In this document: positions 13,033 to 25,000 of the stretch, piece after piece
Position numbering within the stretch: position 1 is the first letter of the stretch
Layout of the letters: every line of letters begins with the position of its first letter
Source of the DNA: Acanthosoma haemorrhoidale
Lineage: Eukaryota > Arthropoda > Insecta > Hemiptera > Acanthosomatidae
Direction: 5' to 3'
Assembly (NCBI GenBank): GCA_930367205.1
Contig: OV884015.1
Span: 38,307,288-38,371,287 of the forward strand
DNA: 64,000 nt
Notes under the pieces: generated by a model
What the model saw: only the letters and a program-made list of their open reading frames with translations
The model's database searches: none
What the model was told of the DNA's origin: nothing
Program-made: the position numbers and the translations under genes

Positions 13033-16000
13033 TCATCATTAACTGTTTCCCCATTAACCATTGATATGAATATTTATTTTTTTTATTGATAAATAAATGG
13101 GATTCTGATTTTTTTTTTTTTTTTTTTTTTTTCAGGTGCTTTATTAATGGCTATTGCAATTAAAGGAATGGTGCCAAGAGAAACGATGTGGCTAACTAAA
13201 GCTATGATGTGTATAGGTAAGTTATTCATTATTATTATCCTGGTTGTCTGCTGATTTATTTGGCAGTTTCTGTTATAACTGTAAATACTTTCCGGGAATT
13301 ATACTTAATAAGCACGCACAAGTTACTTCTGTATTCTATGCTTCGTTGCAACAGCAGTACCATTGCTTGCTAGATGCATCACAGATGATTGATAAATATT
13401 GGGGGGAGTTATGACAGTCTCCCCCATCTATTTTAACATTTTTTGAATGCCTCTCGAATGACAGTTGACTGTGATTTCTCTCAGATTCCGTTAATGAACT
13501 TGATGCTTAGGCTATTGTTTTTTTTATACCCTTGATAAGATGGATTGATGAGAATTTCTGCTATCCGTTTTGGGCTTGCGTCCGTAGTTAAAATCAGAGG
13601 AAGATTTGGATCGAATGAAACTCGGTCGCTACAAAGTTCTGATTTAAATTTGAAGAATGCTGCTTTACAGCTTGAAGGCCAATGCTAAGATTGCCCTTTC
13701 TGATTAGAAGAAGGGTATTAGAGAACCATGAATATCATTATATATTATATCATCAAAATTAGATCTTCGGAAGTACTTTTACAATTTGAGAGATTATTTT
13801 TTATGATGTTTTTATGCCTAAACTGAGACGCTTCATAAGATATGTGCCCCGATTGGGGTATATATACAAACATATTCGGCAATGGATTACCGATCTTTTT
13901 AATGTTTTTTAATAAAAAATAATGTTGACTCAAAACTACGCTTTTTTTGACAGAAGCATTTACATTAAGCACTTTACAGGATCATCGTAAGTGAGATCTA
14001 TTATTGTTTTTTCTGGTCCTAAGAATGCTGATTATGAAAGATAATTGTAAATAATCGAGATTTTTGAAACGCTAGGTATCTTATCTGTGTTATGCTGTTA
14101 TTGAAACGTTCGAGATAACAAAAATGTTCTTTTTTACTGTTGAAAATTCAAAAGGTGGTTTTAGATGAGAGCTTTCTTGAATATTTTGAAGTTTACCTTA
14201 AAACTTCAGTGTGATGCTGTCGAAAAACTCTTTTTGTAGTTTGAGAAATTTTAGGAATTGTTGATAGATATATTACCTCGTGAACAGTTTCTATTAGGTC
14301 AGGAATTATTCTTGATAACCACGCACCAGTTACACAATACCTTCTTTATTCTACACATAGTTGCAGCTATTTTTTCCCCCTGCTGAAATGAGTCAAAAAA
14401 CTTGATGTGTCTCCGGCGTTTTTTAACCTCTCTCGAGAGATATGTCTGAACACTTTTCTCATGATCCCATTCTGGAATCGTTGGGGACTTAGCAGTGTTG
14501 TCAGTCAAGTGGGTATAGAGATAGCCGGAGGACACATTTATATATCATCAATATGAGACGCAGCGACAAGTTGGGTGAAGTTAGCAAGTGGTAAAGCCGG
14601 TAAGACATGTGTCCCACTTTTTTCTATTTTGTTACTAACATGGGCAGTGAAATGGAGATGCCTATAGATCTATCCATTTTTATACCCAGATAGCACATTG
14701 AGAAAGTTGGTAAGTTCTCTTGCCCTCCTATAGTTTAGGGTTTGAGAAGGTTTTTTTCCCCTTTTGGAGGGAGAAGATTACGCAGTCGATCTTCCGGGTG
14801 CTCACACTGATGTTTAACCTATCCAGTTTGTCACTGATTACGTTACAAACTGACTCGGCCTGTATAAGAGCTCTTTGTGCACTCTTGCTGTTGCTGTAAA
14901 CCGCATTGTTGTCGGCGAAAGCGATTAGCGCAGCTTTCTTGTAGATTGCCCCAACAATTTCAGATGTGTACATGCTAAAAAGCACCAGAGACAAAACCGC
15001 TGCTTGGGGAACTCCATAAGTCAGAGGGAATGGGTTTGAAAGGCAATCACCCACCCGTACCCTCACCGTTCTGTCGTTCAAGAAGGAAACCAAAATGACT
15101 GCTTATGATTAGCAGGCGTATGACTGCTCTGGGCATTCCCAGTCGCAAAGCTGTCGGCACAGCATCCCGTGGGACACCAAGTCGAAAGCCTGCTTGCAGT
15201 ATAACGAGATCATAGAAGTTGCTGTATTCTTGTTGATACCGAGTGTGGCTTCCGTCTGTACCTTCACAAGCGGATGTTCTATACTCAGATGAGCTTGAAA
15301 ACCTGCCTGCTCGTACGGAATAATGATAGATAGGTGCTCGATTTCTATGACACTGGTGAAGAATCGCCTTGAGTTGCTTCAAGGAGACAAACATGTTGTT
15401 CTGTCCTGTCTCAAGGGTGCTGAGGTTGGTGGTAGTTAGGTGTCCTAGCGGCGTTGCCTATGGTTTAGTGGTAGTTAGGTGTCCTAGCGGCGTTGCCTAT
15501 GGTTTAGTGGTAGTTAGGTGTCCTAGCGGCGTTGCCTATGGTTTAGTGGTAGTTAGGTGTCCTAGCGGCGTTGCCTATGGTTTAGTGGTAGGCCAGTATT
15601 TTCGCCGACACTGCTGTGTAAAGGGTATCACCGTCATGAAGACGGACACCTAAGTCCTTCTTGGTAGTGGTCTTAAGGAGTTTCCAAAACTTACGGTGTT
15701 CACCGTGTAAGCCACGAAGCCGTTCGTGCCACATCGCCGTCTTCGAATTCCTCACCAAGCCATGAATTAGCGTTGTGAGAAAGTTTACTACTTTCTTGGC
15801 TTGACGATTCCTTGATCTATACCAGTTATTCTTCCAATTATTGCATAATGTAATAAGTCGAAGAATATGGTCGGGCGGTTCTAGTAACGTAGGTGGCTTC
15901 GGGTTAAACTTAGGGATGGAAGTGTCAGCTGCATCGACGATAACCTCGGTTAGGAAAGCTACCTGTCGATCCACTTCCTCTGTAGTGTGGAGGACAGGAA

Positions 16001-19000
16001 CCGTATGCAATTGGTGGTAAAGTTGTGATCGATATAGTCCCCAGTCGGCTCGACTATAGTCGTAGTTCGTGGGACGCGGGATAACAACTTTACCGTCAAT
16101 GGAATACAGGACTGGCAGGTGGTCAGTCGTCACTAAGTCCAAGGTTTCACAATTGTTTATCCTGGGCGACTGTCTTGTGAGAAACAGATCTAGGGTGGCG
16201 ATCATTCTGCTACTGTCTCGTCAATGGCGAAAGTATAGTTCTGGGGGTGAACGAAAGTAAAGGGGGTCTTTACCAATTTTCTCCCCGCTGGGTTGACGGT
16301 GGGATTATTCTACAGGGTATGTCGCGCATTTTAGTCTCTGACAACCCAGTGGTTGTTTTTCTTACCACACTCTTTAAGAAGGGCTGAGAACTCTTGGAGA
16401 GATGCCCTTGGTCTCTTATACATAGCGGTGAGATAAATGGGTGTCCCCAAGTTTAACTTCACCGTCAAGTGGTGGAGCCTGACATCAAATGTAGTCAGTG
16501 ACTTGTAATTCTGAGTTACAATAGCAGTACCATAGCTTACTAGATAAATCACAGATGAATGATAATGATTGGCGAGAGTTATGAATGTTTCTTAGCTTCA
16601 TTCATTGTTTCTTGGAGACACCAACCTTAATGGCTCTGATTCTAACCCATAGTTTCTCTTTCTATGTCCAAGTTCCTTAGGAGTATCAGTAATTGTTGAT
16701 TTAATATTTCTTTAGGATTACAATAGTGGAGATAATATTCTATACTTCTGGAAGGAATTTATCCTAACAGCCTTACAAATATCAATCTAATATTGTTGGT
16801 TTTGTCATGTTTTTTTCTCTGGGTTCCTGATTATGCTTAATTGCTAAAGATGGAAGGCAAGAAGGTATTTGTTCAAGCTGCCATATCTCTAGAAGAGTCA
16901 TCTACATTTCAGCTATCAATCCATTTTCCAGTAGCCCAGGTTGCCATTGGCTTACTGCTAGCTCATACGCCGCTACCCTAAATGTGTGTCCTGTAGTTCG
17001 ATACACATCACCCTTACAGGTTAGGTCTCAAGTTACGCCCTGCTAGCACTTCGATCTAGTTATTATGTTCATCAACCCAGTGCTCCTTAGAGATTGGTTA
17101 ACACCACTAGATTTCTTTGCTTGAGAATGATCTATAATTAGGTTAGAATGAGAGGGACGGCCGCAAGCATCCAATTATCACACATGACTCCCACTTAAAC
17201 TAGAATTTAGGGTATGAAAAATGATTTGAGCCCTACCCTCATTCAGACAATACCTTCAATCTCCAGATCACGAAGTCCGCCCCTGTTAGCCTCTTTCTCT
17301 CCTCCAATTAGTCGAGAAAAAGTGTTAGTGAATCACTCTCGACCGAGTCTTGGTATATTTAAAGTTATCTCTCATGTAGGACTTGGTACTCAATGTTATT
17401 ATACATTTTTTTGATAACAGAAACCATCTTGTAGGGAACATCAAAATCTGCGATGATCTGCAACATGAGATTTCTATTAATATAATAATAATGCGTTGAT
17501 TTCAAGTCGACAAAAGCCAAGTACAACAGTGACTGGAGACTTGCTGGACTTTATATCATCATGAGTGTCTTATCATCTCAGCTAAGCATAAGACCATCCT
17601 TCATCACAAATGCTGCTGCAGTTATTATTAAATTATTCTTCTGTTTTAATAAATAGGGTTCCAAATCTGCTTCATTTCGTAGTCCACACCTCTTGTTCAA
17701 GATTTCTAGAAAATATTCCTCCGATATGTAGAGCTGATGATCTGGGTTATTTTTTAGTTGTCTATTATTCCCTACAGGTTGTTCCTTTTTTCCCATCTTC
17801 TGGTCAACAGTATTTAGTAATAAATAAGAATAATAACTGTGTATTTTACCATATTGCAGGAGGACCAAACAGTGCAGGACGATTGAAGTGGGAAGGTATT
17901 GTGGTAGACAAGCACAGCACCGGAGGAGTCGGGGACAAAGTGTCCATTCCGTTGGCTCCCATCCTTGCTGAACTTGGCTTCAAAGTTCCTATGGTAAGCT
18001 AGTCTTAAAAAGAGAACTATTATTATGCAATCATGTCAACAACACACACTAGGACGAAAATGTTGATCGTTCGACATCAGTCTCTCTTTTAAATATATTT
18101 TTAATCACTGTTTTTTGTTTTTACACTATCGTGGAAATTTTTAAACAATGAAATAACAGTTTTGTTTATTAAAAACACAAGTAATTAAAAAAGATGAGTT
18201 CCTATTTCTCTGTCGATTCTCATAACTATTCTCCATTGTAATGTTTTTTCCTCCTTGTCTTGAGTTTGTCAAGGTTCAGTGACAAACAATGCTTCAGCCG
18301 ATCGGTGCAAAGTTTTGTATTTTGGACTTAAGAATATCACTTGGTCGGAATTAATGAGCAATGTATTCAACCCATTTAAGTAGCAATCCACCCCTTCCAT
18401 TTTTTTATCATGTGACTCTTAGTCGAACACATTTATGGTTCGCTCCTTAGGCTTCTTTTGAAAGTTGGTGAATTAACACAATTTTATGTTTAAGTATTTG
18501 AGAGCATGTAATAATAGTTTGTAAACTGTCACGGGCACGAAGCAGCAGTTACGAGGGCGTACCTAAACGAAATCGAACTATTTTTGTACAACATGATTTA
18601 TTTAATTGTATTATAAAAAGGCTTTAATCTCCTTCAAAGTATTCTCTATTGGAGTCCATACACTTGTCCAATCTTTTATTCACTGTCTCGCAAGGATTTT
18701 TAAATTCCTCTTTTGTGATGCCAGAGAACGCTTCCGTCGTTTTTGTCTTTACTTCTTAAACGTCTGCAAAACGCTTTCCTTTCATGTCTATTTTCATTCG
18801 GGGAAATAAAATGAAGTCGCAGGGGGCTAGATCGGCTGAATAGGGGGGATGGCGCAAAGTGCTCATACCATTTTTGGTCAAAAATCTCCGCACAGAGAGT
18901 GCTGTGTGAGCGGGAGATTTTGCAGCCACTCTTCTCATCCCCAAATCTTCACTGTACTGAACTCCAACTTTCTCCAGAACTTCTTTGATGGTCCGTCTTC

Positions 19001-22000
19001 CATCTTTCAGGGCGATTTTGCAAATTTTTTCAACAATCTCGTAGGTTCGGGATTTCGAAGGACGTCCAGAGCGAATTTGATCATTGACATTTCACCTACC
19101 AACAGGAAAACCACCCAAACACTTGAGCTTTCTCCATAGCATCATCATCCTTGTAGGCAGCTTTTAATATTTCAAGAGTTTCTGTGCCAGTTTTACCGGG
19201 CAGGAACCAAAAGTTCACGCTCTTGCGCTGTTCACTAAAACGACTACCGCGCAAAACAACTGTCACAAATAAATTAACCCAATCAGAACGGAACCTTCTC
19301 CCGTGACGGCATACTGACTGGTGATATGTTGCTTTGCAAGGTCCTACCGACGAAGCCCGGTACTACATAAACTCCGCCACATACATCAGATAGGTTTCTT
19401 TTGGGTACGCTCTCGTACATCAGGCAACACACTGTTCAGTTTCTTTGGGGTCATTTCAAATTTTAAAATAGAAAAAATAGTAATTCCAACATGTCAGCGA
19501 GGGACTTTATTATCATCTAGTTTATGCCAGTGATTGATGCCGATATTTATGAGGAAGCAAAAAAATTGCTTGCTGTGTTGTCATCATTAGGCATTCTCTA
19601 GCCTAGGGCTGCCATCTCTAAAACCTGCCCCCCAGGACCGGAAGGGTAAGTTCCCCGGATTTTGGAGCTTTCACCCCGGACATTTCAAAACTTTTTCATT
19701 CACTTACATCTTGATTAAAATATATTTTACTCCGTACTTGATAGAAGAAAACTTTGATTTTAAGCCTCTTTTGTTGCATGAAATAGTGTGTTTAATCGTT
19801 CTTGTGACGACAAGTTAGTAATTTTGCTTTATTTTTTAACCTTCTTAGCTTAGGTATTAAATAAAAAAATAAACAAACCCAATATTAGTTACTCAGTCAA
19901 TAAAATTAAATGAAAACTTGTTTAACTTTTTATTTTTCCATACAATTTACAATATTTAGTTTTAAAACAACTTAAATCTTAAATCAAATTCAGAAAGTTA
20001 TAATAACTTATACTAAGGAACAATTTTAACAGCCTTACATTTTGCTTTATATTTCAAGAAAGAAAACACAATTTGTCGTTTTCATCCATAGATCTATGTA
20101 ACTAAATTAAATCAATATTTAAATCAAATAAAACTATACTTCTTAATTATTTGGCAACTTTTAAAGTAATAACATTAAAATGTCTTCAAATATTGAGCTA
20201 TTTTTAGTAATTCTGAATATAAATGGGCATTTGGTGTCCTAAAGAATTGTAACCATAGTTGATTAGCATTTAAAAGCTTATCTTCTGCGCTGAGATTTTG
20301 GCAAAAATATTTTAAATTCACCCACTCATCTATCAATTTCGTGTCGTCAATTGCTATATTCTTGTCTTTCAAAAATGCAATAGTATCTTCGATAACAGCC
20401 CATTGAGTTTTTTCATTTATATTCGGCAAAAACATCCAGTCAAATTTATCAAATTGTTGAAGAGGCTGATTCCAATCTTCAATGTACGTTTTTATTTCAT
20501 TATAGAAACTCAGAGTACAGTTTTTGAACTCTTGTTTTATGTTCTCGTCGTGTTTGTTTAAAATTCTTCTAATACTTAAGGGCACGAAGCTTTCTTTGAT
20601 TCTATCGTCTAGGCTTGTTGTTATAGATCCAAGAATGTTTCGAGTTTCTAAGACGGAATTGCCGCTTTTTTCTAATTTTTCTATTTTGCTATGGAAGGTA
20701 TGCATAATGGAGTGGACTAGAAGCAAATAAGCCTCTAACAGCGGATTTTGGAAAAAATCTTTGATCACGACAGGTGGTTTTTGTATATTTTCAAAGTAGT
20801 CTTTCAGTGGAGTAAAGAGCTTCAGAAGTCTTTCTATTGCAGGAAACAGACTAAGCCATCTAGATTTGGAATGATATAGAAGCTGTCTGTATTCGACATC
20901 AGCTGTTTCACAGAACTCTTTGAGGGATTCGGTTCGAACTGTGTATATAGAAAAATGATTGTAAATTTTCAAGACAATAGTCTCAGCGTCCACTGGCAGT
21001 AAGTCACATCCATGATGAATGGCGTTGTTAATAACGTGTGCAGAGCAACCAACACCAACCAGGTTAGGGTTCAGATTTTGTTTTAGCTTATAGAAGACAT
21101 TGTTGACTCCTTGTCGTTCTTTTCCCCCAAGTTTGTATTGCAGTTATCTCCTCCAAACGCTACACACTTAGACAAAAGATCATGTTTTCGAAGTTGGTTT
21201 ATGATTAATTCAGAAATTGTCTCGGACGTTTCATTTACCATAATCTCTACTTCGAGGAGTTTCGTAGTGATTCCTTCATTTCTTACATCGAAATATTGAA
21301 CTACCAAAGGAAATAGTTTCTAACTGCCATGGTTGCTAGCATCAGTAGCCGCACTTATAAACGGAATGTTTTGTAAGTCATTTTTTAGTTCGGCAATCGA
21401 CAAAGGACTTAAAACTCCTGTAGCTATTGCCGTAGCTTTAGTACGATTACATGAATGTTTTTTAGTTATTTCTGACCCCGAAAAGATTTCGCGATTGAGA
21501 GCGCAATTACAATCCAGAGAATTGAAAGACATATGATGGCTGACTGTATGATAAACGAGTGCGCCTTCAGCTACTCAAATTTGGAGGTCTTCCGGGTTTG
21601 AAGTTACAAAAAATGTAGATATTTTTGAAGAACCTACTTGATTTTTCATATTAGTTTTGTGTTTCTGTGTGTTCAAATGTTCATTTATGTCAGAAACGCC
21701 TTTGTTTGCGATCGAAATATTTGTTGAACAAATTGTACAGAAAGCCTCCCAGTCATATTTGCCTTTTTTTAACATTGGAAATTTATTTTGCGAATCGCTG
21801 TTGAACAGGCATTTCCGTTTAGGCATTGTAGTTAGTTTCTAGCAGTCTGCCTATCTGAAAAGGATGAAAACTTTAAAGTAGGTAGGTTTTCAAAAATTTT
21901 ACTATGTAAGTAATTTAACTTATTAATGAATAGGTTATGATGTTTTTTGGATGAAGTACTGTCACTCTTTGTGAAACATCGAATATTTCTACTCTAGTGG

Positions 22001-25000
22001 TTATGTGCTCGGTTTCGTAAAATAATGTAAAACTTACCTGGCAAAAATTACGTCCGCTATTTTGCCGCCAAGCTGCCACCGCTCACACAACACACGTCTA
22101 CACATCTAACATTTTGCTACGCAGCTAAATAGATCGCTCGCGCTCACCATTCACCAGATCACGCCATGCGTCGGTCAAGCGCGCCCCACCCCCGCTCGCG
22201 TAGTAAAATAGCGTCGGCAGCGCGTGCGGTGAAATACGTAATCTATAGTATTATTTACATAAATTATGGGAATGGATCTGATCGAAAACCCGGACTACAA
22301 TTTAAACCCCGCCCGGACATGGAACATTCTAAGTAAGAACATGGAACACATATCCTTTTTTTTTTCTATCATCTGTGAAGACTAAATTCAAACTGAGCTT
22401 AGGTTTATTCAATTTGTTAATGTCACCAGTTATCAGATTGATCTATTTAAATATACAACAAAGAAACGAAGTTATTGTCTTCAGAAACCAAATGTGGGTG
22501 CTTATAAAATATTCTTTAAAACTGGATAAATTATAATTTGGTTTAAAATATCTTAAATGTCATAAAAACGCAAAAAAAAACAAACATTGGATATCACCAT
22601 AAGAATGAAGAAGAATTAGTTTTCTGGACAATTTTTTATTTTAAAAGACCTTCACTCTCCATGGATGGGAAGGGGCCATGCTAAATGAATTCTCTAACTA
22701 ATCAGTTCACATACCCAACAGCATGTGACACCTGCCTTAAGTATTGTTATCTTATTTCACTCTCTTTAATGGTGTTTTAATCACTGGCTAATATAGATTC
22801 TTTATATTATGATAAAAAATATCTTACAATTTTTCAGTGTTAAGAATTTTTTGATCAAAAGTGTTATATTCATAAGTTTTGTGTTGCAAGGCATTATATG
22901 AACAGTGGTTTGTTGGACCCTGATTCTTTTTTAAAGCTGTTAAAATGCCCAATTTGTCTAACTACCTGTCTTTTGACTTGTCTTCTGTTGTCTTTTGGCA
23001 ACGGTTTGGAAAATGTGTAAGCCTCCATTTTTCATTGCAAGCCCAATTTTCATGAGCCATGAGGGGTAATCGGAGTAGAGAGTAATGAAGCAAAAATGTT
23101 TTGTTGGAAAACTTACAGATCTATCATTATTCATTATATTTTCCATTGATAGATTTCTGGACGTGGTTTGGAGATCACCGGAGGGACTTTAGATAAATTG
23201 GAGAGTATTAGGGGTTTTAGAGTGGACCTATCAGAGCAGGAGATGTCAGCAGCTTTGGATAAATGTGGATGCTTTATCGCTTCGGCGACTTCTTCTATTT
23301 GCCCAGCTGATAGAAGGACCTATGCTATTCGCGATATCACTTCTACTGTTGAATCGACACCCTTGATAGTGGGTAAGTTAAATCCCTCTGGGGTTTCTCT
23401 CACTATTTCTGACTTCATCAATACAAAAACAAATGAGCAGATAGTTTGAGGAGGCATTAACCCTGGATTTATGTTTTCTTTCAGCTTCTATACTGTCAAA
23501 AAAAATTACCGAAGGAGCTCAGTACTTAATACAAGATATCAAAGTTGGGAACTCAGCGTTTTACAAAGATGTCAAGAGTGCAGAAGAATTAGCGAATTCA
23601 ATGGTAGGTGTAATCAAATAGAAATTATTATGTAATCATAAACATGCACAGAATTGATCTGTAAAAAACTTAAAAACGGAATAGGATCTTAAAACGCCTG
23701 TGTGATATTTGAATATTTTCGTTATAGTAAAATATTCGTTTGTTCTTAAAAATTTTTAAATGCAACTTTCTTAAAACTTTATCATTTATATGTTATTTTC
23801 CTTTTATTATTTAAATGATTATTAAAAGTCAGTACAATATAGATCGCCACTACAAAAGAATTTGATGACTTCAAAATGGCCGCTACTCTAACCCGCATGG
23901 ATACACCGATTGGAGTAGCTGTAGGAAATAGCTTAGAAATAGAAGAGAGCATACTCATACTGAAAGGAGAACATTTACCTCAGGACTTAATTGAGCTCAT
24001 ATGTACCTTAGGTATCATCCTCATAATAAATATTTCACTTACTGTAAAAAATAAAAAATTATCTACGCAATTAGGGGGAAGGTTTGAATATAGTGATGGA
24101 ATTTATATACATAATTATATTTAGTAATCTAAGATATAAAATGCGTAAATACATTTTTTAAGGGGTTTTCCTCGAATTTTAAAGCCGAAAACCATTGTGC
24201 TTATGCAATGACTGTCATTAATTTATGCAGCTCCTCTTTGAGACAATCTATTTCACATGAATGTTACACTTTAAGCCACAACACCACTGAATATTCAAAT
24301 AAAAAAATTTTTCAAGCCTTTTCAAGCAGGTATGTAGCAATAATCTTTTGTATATTTGTTCTGATACTGGTTGTAATAGGATTAATTTAAAATTTTCCAT
24401 ACCTTAAAATAACAGGCTTGTCCTCGAAGATTTTTTCTTAGGAGATGGATGAGGTCAGGAGCTAACTCAGTCTGTTGAGGTAGTAGCTCTATAGAAATGG
24501 ATACCCAATAGAAGTCGCATATTTATTTTCACCTGACCCAATTTCAATAGGTGCCATTTAGTTAATTTTTTTTTTATTTAACGATTTAACATGTGCATCA
24601 TAAAAAGTGGAGTGAAAAAGAAAATTAACTCTCTTTAAAACTTATAAAATTATCTAAAAACCTAATTTCTTCCATTACATAGTTTCTCCTACAGACTTTA
24701 AATAAGAACTTTATTGTTCAACCATGACCTGACAATATGATTATTCTTATGAAATTAATATAAATCATTTTATAAAAACTATATTAAATCACATTATAAA
24801 CAATTATTGTTAACTAAAATATTTTTCAAATATGTGATCTATATGAATGATATGAGGCATTTTCGAGTAGTGAATAACTATTGTTACCCTTATTTCAGGT
24901 AGCCAATTACTAGTTATGACAAAAAAGATTGCTACTGTAGAAGAAGGTAAGAGAAAAATCCTGTCCATTATAAAAAGCGGTAAGGCTTTGAAGAGGTTCG

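Larger units (their letters stand above)
14225..16590. repeat. Repeat copy with retrotransposon insertion (filled site)
   Basis: The left half (about 14298-14355) and right half (about 16513-16590) align with the contiguous copy at 13265-13420. The insert is the reverse-oriented non-LTR element. Confidence 0.6.

Noticed and set aside
15369..15653. 94-codon + frame with four 13-residue repeats
   Set aside because: It is antisense to the non-LTR element and created by the 39-bp tandem repeat; there is no evidence that it is a gene.
20524..20730. 68-codon + frame
   Set aside because: It is the antisense shadow of the hAT transposase.
24208..24390. 60-codon frame with a hydrophobic C-terminal segment
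   Set aside because: It lies inside thymidine phosphorylase intron 6 and has no similarity or regulatory context; AT-rich DNA produces hydrophobic frames by chance.
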